DNA of 64,000 bases from Calvatia gigantea (Eukaryota; Basidiomycota; Agaricomycetes; Agaricales; Lycoperdaceae). A model generated the notes under the pieces. The model saw only the letters and a list, made by a program, of their open reading frames with translations, searched no databases and was not told where the DNA came from. Every line of letters begins with the position of its first letter. The stretch's first letter is position 1. Positions 32,946 to 44,176 of the stretch are shown here, one piece after another. The DNA is taken from the NCBI GenBank assembly GCA_025093985.1, contig JACAAK010000003.1:744001-808000 (forward strand), in the 5' to 3' direction. The translations under genes and the position numbers were made by a program.

Positions 32946-34177
32946 TCAATCACATGCCGAATTGAGAAACTTCAATAACTCCTGACGCTTTGCGTCTCGT
33001 TCAACGTCGTCCTTGTCTTTCTTCACTTTCAACTTGAGCTAGGACCTGTCAGTACATTATGGAAAGTAAAAGGCTGTTTAGCTACCTTTTTGCCTGTCAG
33101 GACACTTCGCCTGGTCTCACTCTTTTCTTTATCTCTCTTCTTTCCAGAAGATCGTCGTTCCTTGCGATCTTTGCGATCCTTCTTGCGTTCTCTACTCGTT
33201 GATCGTGACCTTGGAACGGGACCTTCGCCGTTTGCGATAGGGAGTAGTGATAGTCTGAATATACCGAACTGGAACTACGAGAAGACAACGATCGATGTGT
33301 CGAGCTCGACCTGGAGAGAGAACGCCCCCTCTGGTCATCCTCGCGGATTTTCTTCGAGTTCATTAACAGGTAGAGCCTGCCGTTCCTCTGTGTGTTTGCC
33401 TGTAGAACCTAAGCCGGTATCTTTGGCGGCTAGCTGATATTACGGTCAGTGCTGCGGCTGCGTCCCCCTAGCGTGGTGCCTTCGCGGTCCTTGGTGTCTA
33501 GAAGTTTGCCTTTCAGAAACCCCATCTGGATACGAGTAACGTTGATCTCTTGGTTGGTGATGGCGTGACCTCTTGCTCTCATAGTCCCTGCGCCTGTCCG
33601 AAACATGAGCATCATACCATCGATGGTGCGCGTCCTTGGAAGATGTCTAATCCACATTCCATATCCAAATATCCAATTCCCTTGAGAAGTCAGAAGAATA
33701 AACGGCCTTCCAGTGATGTCAACGTACGGAGTCAGTCCTTCGAGGGTCATGATGCCAATACCTCCGAGCTTCCTCATCTGCAATCTTAGCCCTGAAATCT
33801 GCTAATGCATCTTTGCCAGCGTCGCCGCCCTACATAAATGCGCATTATCAAATCAGTATGCCAAACGAATCGCAGCATACCTGGCATGTGCTCACTTTTT
33901 CTTTCCGGGTCGCATATTCTTGGCCTTCTACGTCTGAATAGTCCGCATGCCTCCTTTTCTTGTTATATACTGTGCGACGAGACATTCGTCATAGTAAGTA
34001 TATGTGGATGTCCAGTAGGGCGTGTGAGCATGTGTTTTCAGATGTAGAGTCAGGTCGGAGGAGGATATGAGTTTATAAAACATGAAAATGACAGAAATAT
34101 TCACCTTGACTACTGCCAAAGTGCGAGTGGTGCTTTTTATCTTCATAACCTCGGTCAGAAGGAGACGCGGGACTCAT
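32946..34177 (-). CDS. Arg/Ser/Lys-rich probable nuclear protein
   Basis: Family not recognised. The exons can be followed from MSPASPSDRGYEDKKHH (34177), through YNKKRRHADYSDVEG and GGDAGKDALADFRAKIADEEARR, into an Arg-rich DAHVSDRRRDYESKRSRHH. Near the end comes SRSTSRERKKDRKDRKERR followed by KKRDKEKSETRRSVLTGKK, and the last exon ends KKDKDDVERDAKRQELLKFLNSACD at 32946. Joins at about 34119, 33892 and 33725 keep frame; those between 33440 and 33200 are uncertain. Composition (RS dipeptides, Lys/Glu-rich segments) suggests an RNA-processing protein, but that is inference from composition only. Confidence 0.5.
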
Positions 34178-34471
34178 CGTGGTGGACCTTGTGGTCCTGA
34201 GTGAGGCGCGTCCTGTATAATGGTCTGGGTTTCATCTGGGTTTAAAATATTCCGCCCCCGCTCGACCCCTTTACCACCTATGAATGGTAGTTAAAGCTAC
34301 TCAAGATTGGATTTATTCTGCGCAGCCATCGTATGATATATTTCCTAAATAAAATCCCCGCCAAGCGCCGCCACAGCAACTGCGGTCTGCATTATCTTTT
34401 TTTTTTCCACCAACCACATTTCCAGATTATTCCATGGCAAACTCCGCACTGCGACTCGGCGAGGCCCAATT

Positions 34472-35957
34472 TATTCTGCTGTTGTTGAAAGGACAATACC
34501 TCCAGTTGCCATATTCCATCCAAATTCTTCATATGTCCATCCCAAAACAAATCCGCTGGGGTCACTGTAAAGCAAGGTCTTGTGCATGCCAGGTTCTTTA
34601 TGGATTTCATCAATGGCTTTCATATCCTCTTGGGTAAGGTTGATAAGCTAAGCAAACGCATATTAATCTTCAGTCTCGGACACCACCCACGTTTTGAACG
34701 TACGGTGATGTTGGCCTCCGGCCGATCCTCGTTCTCACTCTTGGGAATAACGACTGTATTTCTCTGAACACTCCAACTGATAACAACCTGGGCAGCCGTG
34801 GCCTTATGTTTTGCGGCGATCTTGTTCACAACAGGGTGTTCAAAGAAAATTCCGGACCGACCTTGATGTCATTGAGCTCAAGAAATAAATTTGATCAAAA
34901 AAATAGCATACCAAAGGGAGAGTACGCGGTAAGTAATATACCTTTCTCCTCACAAAAAGTTTTAACATGGATGCAGCTCAACCTGATTTGTTGCAGGAAC
35001 AACCCTGCCATTGGGGAGAAGCTCCAAAAGTGTTTTAATAGAAAAGTTGGAGACCCCTAAAGTCTTCACTTTGCCTGTCAGGATTGTTAGATTTCCCGCC
35101 TTCTTCTGCTGTGACAACTACGTACCTGTTTCCAGCAATTTCTCCATCTCTTTGTAAGTTTCAACGAATGTGGGAGACTCTTCGGGCCTGAGGATACGAC
35201 TCCCATCTCCTTCTATAGTCAAATCCAAAAAAATTAATGCCCCCTTTCCCGCGACAATGAGAGATTTGGAACCTGAGGTAAAAGCTTGTGGACAATGCAA
35301 CAAATACAAATCGATGTAATCACAGTCGAGTTCCCTCAGTGATTTCTCAAACGCTTCACGGACACTGTGGTGGTCATGGGGCCTAGAAACGATTTTTACC
35401 ATCACTGTCAGCTCTGAGCCCCCCAGCGACGATACCTAAGACAAAAATGGGGGACAGCACGTACGCGAGTTTGGTGACAATATAAATCTCGTCTCTTGAG
35501 ATCCCAGAGGCACGGATTGCCTCGCCGACTTCTTTCTCATTTCCTAGATAACATCCCAATGCCTCAGAACATCTAGCTATGGGTCGAAAAGAATGATCGA
35601 CTTCACCATATGCCGCTGCCTATCAGTCAAAGAGGGAAATGTATGATCATCATCATAAGGGGACAAGGGGAGCGTTTGACATCGCACTTACAGTGTCAAA
35701 GTGTCTGGAACCAGTCTATGGCGTGTGAAGCAGTGTTAGCGCTAATGTATTCAAAAATAGGGGGGAGTTTTAATCCCTTTAACGCCTTCTCACACATATC
35801 GTAGACTCGTTGCCCTCCACCAGCAGCTCCGATGAAACATCTAACAGGAGTGATGGTCATTGTATTCAAGCACTTACTACTACGACGCTCACCCTAGGCC
35901 AAACACCCGGATAGTGGTCCCATCATTCAATTGGAGTTTGGGCACGGCAGCAGACAT
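34472..35957 (-). CDS. Aldo/keto reductase
   Basis: NADPH-dependent reductase of the AKR superfamily, in at least eight short exons. It starts MSAAVPKLQLNDGTTIRVFGLG. GAAGGGQRVYDMCEKAL follows, then HFDT (catalytic Asp), AAAYG (catalytic Tyr) joined to NEKEVGEAIRASGISRDEIYIVTKL. Later blocks are DHHSVREAFEKSLRELDCDYIDLYLLH (catalytic His), TYKEMEKLLETG, VKTLGVSNFSIKTL, VVPATNQVELHP, AAKHKATAAQVVISWSVQRNTVVIPKS (cofactor-binding) and IDEIHKEPGM. It ends with an aromatic tail (GFVLGWTYEEFGW). Between EKAL and HFDT the usual Gly-Tyr-Arg is not found at a clean splice junction, so that exon border is unresolved or damaged. It could be a tailoring enzyme for the neighbouring cluster, or unrelated. 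Confidence 0.78.
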
Positions 35958-36863
35958 CTTGGGGTATGAATCAGCAGAGGGAGAATAGGTCTGCGATCCC
36001 GATTACGAATTTCTTTAGGACCACCATTTTGGGTAACTATTTCATGCTCTCTAAGCTTAAGATAGTTGAATATTGAATATTGAATATTGAATGTTTGCAA
36101 CATCAGTCACAAGTCTCATTCATCATCCAAGCCGTCCCAAACGGACCGTCATTCCGTCGCGTGGAGATTTATGAACGGTCAGTTTGAGTACATAGTTGAG
36201 GTGGGTGCATAGTTGTGCTTGTTGGGACCGAAACCCGCCACCAGCAGCAGTAGGAGGGCAATACCCAAAAAGAACCCATGGTAACCAGGTATTGGAGAAG
36301 TGCCCATATTGTGAGAACTGCAGAGCAACAGGCTCCTGAACTTTGCTTTGTTCACTGGCAGAGAGGAAGAAAGCAAACATTCTCTCAGATGACACAGTGA
36401 ACTGGAGTGTAGAAGTCGAGGGACCATATGGTCCACAAAACAAGAGTACCCAGGAGGTGAAAAGAGGCCACCAGTTCCATTTGAGGAGGAGGCTGTTGTT
36501 AAAGCGCTAAAGGGCTCCAGTCATAGTTACCTGCCAAATTTGGCATCCTGGCTCCTGCATCAAAGAAGCTGTCAAAAGTTAAAACAACTCCAGGGCTCCA
36601 ACGTTGCAAGCTCAACTTCTTTGATGCTAGCCCTGATGTGATGTTCAACTGAAACAGCCCTGCCAAGGACAAGTTACCACAGAGTATCCCTACCATCATT
36701 CCTTAGTGTCTTCTCACGTCGGTATCGGGGGGCTCTTTCACGCATCCCGGTGCCCTTTCCTGGCCGAAATGGTGATTCATGTTGCGACGATACCAGATAG
36801 TCCCCAGCTATCTACGTGTACTGTTCTCATTATTCCTAGTTCACTGCCTTTAGTCCGCCCTCG
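35958..36863. other. Intergenic with GAATATT repeats
   Basis: A short tandem array of the 9-bp unit TTGAATATT sits at about 36067-36092. Minus-strand frames up to 106 codons (36443-36123) overlap in several phases and show no domain, so no gene is called. Confidence 0.4.
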
Positions 36864-38130
36864 ATGACCTCTGTGGAGTCATTTTCGTTGACAGATTCCC
36901 GGCTATGGGCCCTCTTCCTCGAGAGCATCCTCTATGGGTGTTACATTATCACATTTGTCTGCACGTTTGAGGTTCTCCTTTGCTTAAGCGGTAAACCAAA
37001 GCACCTCCGCGGAGTGAACGTACCTGTGCTCATTGGAACTTCGGGTCTTTTCCTGGTGATTTCTGGAAATACCGCTTTGAGTTTCTATCGCAGCTTCCAG
37101 ATTTTTGCCTCCTCCCAACCCCTGGACAAGGCACAGTTAGGGCGGAATCAGATGTCTAAAGGGTTAAACGTTGTTGAGGTGCGTGGCGTATCTAAGCTCA
37201 TCCAGCTACGAGGCTCAAGTTACTAGACGGCTTTCGTATTATTTGGTACAATAGCCGGGGACTGGATAGTCGTATGTTTCTGGCGCTTTCAAACCAGGTC
37301 CAGACTATTGACGCTCACTGTCACCTTGAAGATTCATCGGTGCTGGATATTATGGAACAGAGTCTGGAAGTGGGTAGCTATCCCATTCATCCTATGGGTT
37401 GGTTGCATCACCTGTGCAATTGCGACGATAGTCCTCCAAATGTCGTTTGAGGTAAAAAGTGTCCTCAACTCGGGAGTTTTTCCATACGCCACCAGTTTTT
37501 GGCTAGCGTGGATCTTAATAAATGTTTCTACCACAGGTCATTTCATTTCCGACGGTTTTTATTTTGGTCTGTCTTTCTGATATCCTCTCCTTTAGTTTTG
37601 ACAGTCACACGCATTTGGCTTATCGAGAGGGCGAATAAAGAATCGGGCTTACAGCCCCTCCAAAATAACGAACTCCCAAGAAGCACATTTCACTTCATCA
37701 TCTGCATCACCGTTGAAACTGGCTTATTGTTCACTTTATCGGCCGTTGCAACATTTGTCACCTACGTCATCCGAAGTAATTCATTCTACGTTATATCTGC
37801 TATTGTAGGTCTTCGTCACCTTCCTCCCTCGCAAAGCAGGACCCAGACGTTTAACAGGAACTCCCGATCGTCGGTAGCGCCTGCAATTTGATGATTTTGA
37901 GAGGTAATCGACGAAGGAAGCGTCTACTCAAGCTGAGACTTAAACGGACGACGGGGGATGGATTGGACCTATCTCGCCTTGGCGCATTGGATACCATCCC
38001 AGAGACCACAAGGTCCATTGAACGAAGCACGGAGCTTGGTGCTGTCCGCACAGCGACCCTAGATTCACCTGCGAGAGTTTGGGATCATGCTCAAGCAAAC
38101 GACAGGATCGAAGAACTCCCATACCCGTGA
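36864..38130 (+). CDS. Seven-helix-type membrane protein 1
   Basis: A multi-pass protein of a type common in Agaricomycetes. Hydrophobic segments in order: LWALFLESILYGCYIITFVCTF, VPVLIGTSGLFLVI, TAFVLFGTIAGDWIVV, WKWVAIPFILWVGCITCAIAT, FWLAWILINV, VLTVTRIWLIE and FIICITVETGLLFTLSAVATFVTYV. That makes about seven helices. Introns at about 37179-37225 and 37537-37598 join in frame. A further one near 37804-37848 joins to a basic tail ending RIEELPYP at 38130. No ligand or catalytic motif is seen. It is convergent with the first UstYa-like gene and may be a transporter or sensor of that cluster; this is inference from position only. Confidence 0.7.
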
Positions 38131-38246
38131 TAATGCAATTATATCCTAGGGTAAAGCTACAAATATATGAAGACCCAAGGTAATAATAATAATAATAGCC
38201 AACGATGCCTGTTTCTACAGATATTGACGATGTATACCAACCCCGC

Positions 38247-39267
38247 CTACGGATTGATATCCCATTCAACATGGGTGCCAAAGTCGACCATGTCGCCGTA
38301 AAAGTTTTTCTGGCCCCACTCTTGAATCTTTTCAAAGTTCCTGCAGGTGTGCACAATGTCGTCTCTTTGGTCACCGACCTGAAGGGTCTCATTCCACTGC
38401 CATACGACGGGGGTGACGTCGGAAAAGCACATCAGGCTCTGTCGAATAGCACCAATGCAGTGCCGTAGGTGGACCCTTGAGAGATGACGCATTTTGGGGT
38501 AATCATCGGGGTGAACGACTTGTCTAATCACATCCTGAAAACTCATTAGCTTCAATGTACGCGCTGATTGAATGCAGTACAAACCAAACAATGAAGCTGG
38601 TGGAATACGTCCAATGAAGTGAGAAACCACCCCTCAAGGTCTGGGATAGACCACGTAGTATTGGGTAGCTTCCTAGCAACTGGAGCTGGAACCTTTGATC
38701 CCGCCCCTAGAAACGAGTGAGTCAGTACCGCAACAAAAACTCAAGGCAATAACTTTGGCCTACTTACACATATGCAGCTCTCCCCATGCTTTGTCCACCT
38801 CTGGCGAGGGTGGCTGCTCGTATATTGGGATCTCGTATGCAAGGCCTCGAGTGAACTTCTGGAGTTTGTATTCAATGTGGTCTTCTGCCGGGGCTACAAG
38901 TGCGTCTCCCTCAACTCTTCCGCTCGAAGGATACAGGAAAAAGCTTACAATAGATAAGCTGTGGAAACTGGTTCGGTGTTATACGTCCGGCGCAGTTGAG
39001 CGTGTAGAGTAGGTATCCGTTGAGTAAGGCAGACACAATAAACAGGCCGAGGAATATGTGATGCAGGCCACGGCTCTTGGGGGTTTGCAGGGGAATCTCT
39101 TCTGCGTCAACCTCTTTGTCGTGTGTAGCCACAGACACGTATTCAGAGCCAAGCAGCCGCTTTGTGAGAGAAGTCAACATGACTGTAAAATATGAAGGCG
39201 TCGTTGAAGGGGTGACAGGGCGGGGGGGCGAACGGTCAAGGGCATCGCTTAAATGTTCCGTAGCCAC
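38247..39267 (-). CDS. UstYa-family (DUF3328) oxidase 1
   Basis: Type II membrane oxidase of the family that includes UstYa/UstYb of ustiloxin biosynthesis and cyclochlorotine enzymes. These act on ribosomally made peptides by oxidative cyclisation or hydroxylation. After a cytosolic tail comes HHIFLGLFIVSALLNGYLLYTL, the single N-terminal helix. Exons then give PAEDHIEYKLQKF, VDKAWGELH and PNTTWSIPDLEGW. LDVFHQLHCL joins DVIRQVVHPDDYP, and LRHCIGAIRQSLMCFSDVTPVVWQWN follows. Both His-X2-His-Cys motifs that define the family (DVFHQLHC, HLRHC) are present. Introns of about 50-75 nt interrupt each motif block. The N-terminal Met at 39267 is the longest option. A second member lies at 42.9-43.8 kb in the opposite direction. 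Confidence 0.86.
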
Positions 39268-40115
39268 TGGGATATCGGGCTCGGAGTGATATCAGCGCAG
39301 CACAGCCCAATTGACGGAACGGTCAATCTTTGACGACGGTGTGTCGCATCCCTGACAATTACGGGGCCACAAACGTGTTCGTTTCATCGAGGCCGCCCAT
39401 GATCCAGATGTGACCGTGGAAGGAGGTCAGTGGCTAGTAACACGAGTTTGTAAACGACTGCTTTGGCTTGTCCCTAAGCGCCCCTGTAGATATCGTGTTG
39501 AAGTGCATCAGGATCGAGCAAAGTCCAGGCTGAACCCGGCGAAGACAACAGCTCGACGGGCATTGTGCCGGCAACAAGAATTTCCCACGTCCCCTTCCGA
39601 TGGGGCTGTGTGTTAGTCGGCGCTTGGCAGAAGTGGAGGAGTGAAGAACTGAGCGAAGGTAGATAACAAGGCGAATATGCCTTCTACCTGTTTGAAAGGC
39701 TTTGCATGGATTCAAAGGGCGGATATTGTATTGACCTATCCGCACTAAGCTCACAATCATCGCCCCAGAGTCCATATTGACCCAAACTACCTCATCCTCG
39801 CTGGGCTCAAATATCCTGTGCAGTACGGATTCCAATCGAGTCATTAGAGATCGTAAAACCTTTGTAAAATTCTATACTTGGGTGAGCGGAAAATGACGGC
39901 TGAAACATATCATCCGCGCGTTACTAGGTGCCGCAATAGCGAAGGCCCAGTACCAATGGGCAAATTCAAAATGCAAATATACCCTTTTCGTGCGGGGTTG
40001 AAGAAAAAAAGTCTCGCAAAGTACCTTGGTCATATAACTCGCGCACTCCCAATGATCGTGATGTAAGTTGGAAATAAGGCTGGCTAATAAATATATTGAA
40101 CAACTTGTCATCATG
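39268..40115. other. Intergenic with one unassigned minus-strand frame
   Basis: A 136-codon minus-strand frame (39844-39434, starting MTRLESVLHRIFEPSEDE) is open but has no recognised domain. It could be a small gene or an unplaced exon of the membrane protein upstream of it. Confidence 0.3.
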
Positions 40116-41347
40116 TTAAACCTGATATACGAAGCTTTCCTCGTTAGGTCCTTTCGCCTCTCCCAGTACAGAGTCGCTATCACAATGGCTAACTTGGATT
40201 CGAACAGGTGACGAAAGGCGAGAGGTCCAATTGTCCTGACTGACGAAGGTTGGAGCCGTGGCTGTCGGGAGACTTTGTTCGTGAGCCAGGCCAAGTGAGA
40301 CCCGAGCTGTGATGATGGTTTGGGCAATTCCCTATGATAGAACGTCAGTTTAATACCTGAACAAGGCGAGTAGCGTACCGTGATGGGAACAAGAATCGCC
40401 TGGGCATATCCCTGGCTAAAGTCCTTCCGAGCGAAAAATGGAAGAAAAACAATGAGAGTAACAGCATATAAAGCAGCGGATTCGCTGACAATCTCAACGA
40501 TGCCTTTATACCGGCTCAACATCAACGCTCGACGGGATATCGAGATAATACGGTAAACAATCAGAAGAGTTGAGGCCACAGTGCTGGCCAAAGAAAGTGA
40601 GAAGTAAACAATCCCGGGTTCAGTAAATCTTGCCCTGTTAGAAGTAAAGAGTCGGCTTTGAGGCATAATCTGATAGGCGAGGCTGATTGCGCAGAAAACT
40701 ATCTCAAGCTCAATACTATCCACCCTCCTGGAAGAATTGTTCCGGACTTACCTGTCCCCACAATGGTAAGAAGGAGTGGAAGAATGGGTGCTCTCCAATC
40801 ACGATTCCATACGATCCAACACCTCCAAATCTAAACCATTGAGCCCAAGTTTTGAAGGAGGTGTATTACTTACCAACACGCTGTCAGCTATCAACGTCAT
40901 CAAGGAGAACGAAAGACCCGAAAGGACTATAGACCAGGTTGGCTGGTGTAGAAAAGACTGCAAGGTCGTGTTCGAGGCTCCAGGACTAAAGGCGAATGCA
41001 CGTCGGACCATGTTCCAACGACAAGCGAGGTGAACCACGGACAGCACATAAAGGAGGACTATGATTGCCAGCATATACTTGCAACCCGTATAGCGTCTGC
41101 TGTGCGTTTTGAGTGCTGCGAAGTATGTGAATACAAGGTTATGTTTGCTCGGTTAGTCTTCACCCACGTAGCAAGAGCCAAAGGGAGAACACAAATAGTG
41201 CTGTATAGAAACCTAAACAACTAGTTAGTCGTCCGCAGAGGGCAGGTAGCCACTTGAGGGCGTACCATTAGCAAAGCTTTCTAGGAGAGCCATTCCAAGA
41301 CCCACATCCCTTATTACAAACGAAAATTCGGAGGCGGGTTGTACCAT
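40116..41347 (-). CDS. Seven-helix-type membrane protein 2
   Basis: Exons read on the minus strand from MVQPASEFSFVIRDVGLGMAL (41347). The product continues with GFYTALFVFSLWLLLRG, MLAIIVLLYVLSVVHLACRW, PTWSIVLSGLSFSLMTLIADSVL, IVFCAISLAYQI, PGIVYFSLSLASTVASTLLIVYRII and SESAALYAVTLIVFLPFF. It ends with AQAILVPIT joined to GIAQTIITARVSLGL. This last block (GIA-T-I-ARV-LG) is a recurrent ending of a large agaricomycete seven-helix family. The stop is at 40118-40116, after ESFVYQV. Introns are short and in-frame except that the small exon near 41110-41130 is uncertain. No specific function can be given. It lies between the two UstYa-like genes. Confidence 0.7.
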
Positions 41348-41972
41348 TACCGTTGGATTCGTGTTTCGATATTATGAAGAAGGGTGCGGAGAAGTAGACT
41401 ATCGCGCCCAGATAGGATGAAAAAGAGGGTCTTCATGTTTCTTCTTCGGATACTCCGGGCTGTTCCGACGGGGTACCTTTCATGCCCGGGTGAATGCTGA
41501 ATGATATGGTAAAAACACTGCGTACCTAGACAATGGTATCCGAAGAGGAGCTCACTCGATGGCCTGTCACTGAGGGTCACCGAGTTGTTCCATCTTGACA
41601 TCCTTACATCCGCAGCTTGAAACACCCCTTCCGTTGGGTTCCTTTCTTACGCAATGACCTCACTGAATATGATATCCGGTGAGGCACGCAGCAACTAAGG
41701 AAGGACTAGGTCACTAATATACCCTGTAAGTTATATGGAAGTTTTCGCTGGGTCGTTCCCCGTTCGTTGGGGTTAAATTCCACTCCTTTGTGGGGGGGAA
41801 CAATGAAACGCGAAGGAGCCGAATGGGAGCCAGCCCGTAAGATCTGCATTAGAAATAACACCAACCCGTTATAGCAAAGCTTGGTACAGATCTAAATTAA
41901 GAGCGCTGACTCCTTGAAGTTCTAGCTCCAAACAGGTGGCACGAACCATGGCTGTGCATGGGGGTTGCCTGT

Positions 41973-42003
41973 ACGGAAGCCCATACGGACCAGGTCAAAC
42001 TTT
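41973..42003. repeat. 31-bp inverted repeat, left arm
   Basis: ACGGAAGCCCATACGGACC and the following bases to 42003 are the exact reverse complement of 42752-42782. Weaker similarity extends a few bases to each side (GCCTGT...). Confidence 0.85.
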
Positions 42004-42751
42004 GCATGTAGCGAGCTGTATATGGCTTGTGGCTGGGGGCCTGGAACCCCGTTACTCCCTAGCAGTGACTGAAGAGCCTCTTTTGCTTTTGTTCCCTGCC
42101 TGATTTTTAGCTTGCGGTGCATTTCCAGCTTATTCAGCCCGAGACGGCAACCAGGCCCCGGCGGTCGCAGTGCCAACCAATAATGATTATCTGAAGCTCA
42201 CAGCCCAATAGCTCAAGACTCAACGTCAACATCCTGTGGTAAGCTTCAACCACCGGTGTCCCGGAGTGATGTCGATGACTGTGAAGAGATCTTGGAGCTC
42301 CATAACTTTTCGCGGAATGGTTGTAAGGAAGGCAGCAGATCATTCCATGGAATGTTCCTTCTCAAGTAGGGCTAGCGACGGTGTGTGCTTGAGAATAATG
42401 GCAAGGAAGGTAAGGGGGATAGTAAGATAGGGATTTAGGCTTGTTCTGGCATATCCTGCGGGCTTTCTAGTCGGATTTTGCAAGACGAAACTGAGCATGG
42501 AGAAAGTTAGCTGGAAGGCTTTTTTTGAACGAGGGTGGTGTTCCGGTATGTAAGCATCAGCCTCGGAGAGCGTTGGGGAGACCTGGGCAGGCCTGTGGCT
42601 GGATGAACCACTTGCCGGTGTGCGCCGGAATTACGATGCGTCTCCTCGAGGAATACTGTGAAAATAACAATGGAATGGACGTGTGAGTTTGTGTGACAAG
42701 GGGTGAAACTGAAAATTACGGGAGTAGGACCAGATCAGTGATTTCGTCATG

Positions 42752-42782
42752 AAAGTTTGACCTGGTCCGTATGGGCTTCCGT
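42752..42782. repeat. 31-bp inverted repeat, right arm
   Basis: Reverse complement of 41973-42003, about 750 bp away. In one reading the arms encode YGSPYGPGQT. Confidence 0.85.
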
Positions 42783-42928
42783 ATGCCTGTGCCTTGGCGT
42801 AGAACCATGCATCCGCCAACGCTAACCCTTTGTCCGTGGGCCGCTTACATTATGCATCAGCCTGAGCCTCTTGAAGGACTCATGGGCGGTCTTTGCTCTA
42901 CTTCATCCTTCAGGAGTTTTCGGTAGCC

Positions 42929-43828
42929 ATGAGCTTGAAGCATCTAGTTCATCCGTACCAACTCCTCTCAAGCTCGAGCGATGCCGAAGGTAGCGCTGAG
43001 CCCAAGCAATTTATATCCCTCCGCCAGAAATGCCACTGGGGCTGGGTTCTCTTTCTGTTATTTTTCGGCATATCTCTCGCTGCAAATTTATTCGCCTTGA
43101 CATTTTGGCTGCGATGTCACAAACACGGATGCTCACTTTATCCGCAATTGACAGACAGTGAGCAATTTGCGATGGAGTTTTGAATGGACTGATTTCTACC
43201 TCGTATTCTACAGCTCCAGCGGGATCCGTTTTGTACTATAAACCAACGGTTTTCGCTCCTGATATGTCCATATACGAACAAGACCCGTCCCCGGTAGTGG
43301 ACACGGCATGGAGAGAGCTATATGAATGTAAGTAAGTGGGGCATTTCTGAACTCTGCGATTTGGGCCTTCTTTCTGATCGATTTCCAGTCTCAAACTCTA
43401 CGCTCCCAGGGCAAGAAAAAGTCCCCTCTTTCAACGAAACTCTGGGTTTCGTCGAGAAAGGAGGAAACCAGATCCGTATGCTCGACGTCTTTCACCAACT
43501 ACATTGCTTGGTGCGATAGCATTTATTGAATCCTCAGTTTTCTCTGAAGTCAGAATATTTCCAGGATACCGTCAGGCAGGCACTATACCCCCACCACTAT
43601 CATCACCCAATTGATAGAAGTCACGTCATTCATTGCGTCAACTCTGTCAGGCAATCCCTAATGTGCATGGCTGACGTTAGCCTCGTTTCTTGGGAGTGGA
43701 ATCAAGAGTTGGACATCTTGGTCGAGAGTGCAGGGAACATCCATACGTGTCGCGATTTTGGTAGGATAAGGGAGTGGGCGATGGAAAATCACCTTGATCG
43801 CCAATTCGCAGCTGTGACACTACAATAA
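42929..43828 (+). CDS. UstYa-family (DUF3328) oxidase 2
   Basis: Four exons. MSLKHLVHPYQLLSSSSD is the cytosolic tail, then KCHWGWVLFLLFFGISLAANL with more hydrophobic residues forms the membrane anchor. Introns at about 43159-43212, 43330-43387 and 43511-43563 join in frame. Luminal part: YKPTVFAPDMSIYEQDPSPVVD, AWRELYE, VPSFNETLGFV and MLDVFHQLHCL (first His-X2-His-Cys). VIHCVNSVRQSLMCMADVSLVSWEWN follows, with the second His-Cys motif and the conserved RQSLMC block. It ends IREWAMENHLDRQF. About 240 residues, normal for the family. The start at 42929 is the first Met before the basic/polar tail. It reads toward the secreted peptide gene, which begins about 350 bp downstream on the same strand. 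This oxidase/peptide order is as expected for a dikaritin-type pathway. Confidence 0.88.
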
Positions 43829-44088
43829 CTGGATTTCGGAGTTGTACTGGCGGACTGCGGATTCTTGAAACGCTAGAAGTTCGAACTCTTCCCTTGCGGC
43901 CCCCCCGTTAATTAAATAACCATATGACCCAGATCGCGCCAGAGATGTAGGGAATAGGGTTATCACTTGTTCTCAGCGTTCGACTCGAATCTGATGAATT
44001 GGATCAAGCGACTTGCACATGAGGCACACTAGCTGCACTGCCTCCAGCCCTTCTTTGCCAGACACTGCAGACGCTGGGGCATTTCCCA

Positions 44089-44096
44089 CTATAAAG
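44089..44096 (+). promoter_or_regulatory. TATA box of the secreted peptide gene
   Basis: CTATAAAG about 80 bp upstream of the ATG at 44177, in the 348-bp gap after the UstYa-like gene. The ATG itself sits in CATCACCATGA. Confidence 0.5.
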
Positions 44097-44176
44097 TCAG
44101 GCACACAATGAGAAGCCAGGCTCTCCATCAGCAGGCACTTATCTGAAGCCTTCGGTCAACTGCATCCTTCATCACC

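Larger units (their letters stand above)
41348..42928. other. Intergenic region containing a long-range inverted repeat
   Basis: No gene with a recognised domain. Open frames at 41922-42176 and 42631-42819 (minus strand) span the two arms of the inverted repeat listed separately. TATA-like elements are not obvious. Confidence 0.4.

Noticed and set aside
36067..36092. TTGAATATT repeats as a CRISPR-like or regulatory array
   Set aside because: Units are 9 bp with no spacers; it is a simple tandem repeat in a eukaryotic genome.
39434..39844. 136-codon minus-strand gene
   Set aside because: No recognisable domain, and composition is not clearly coding; mentioned only as an unassigned frame.
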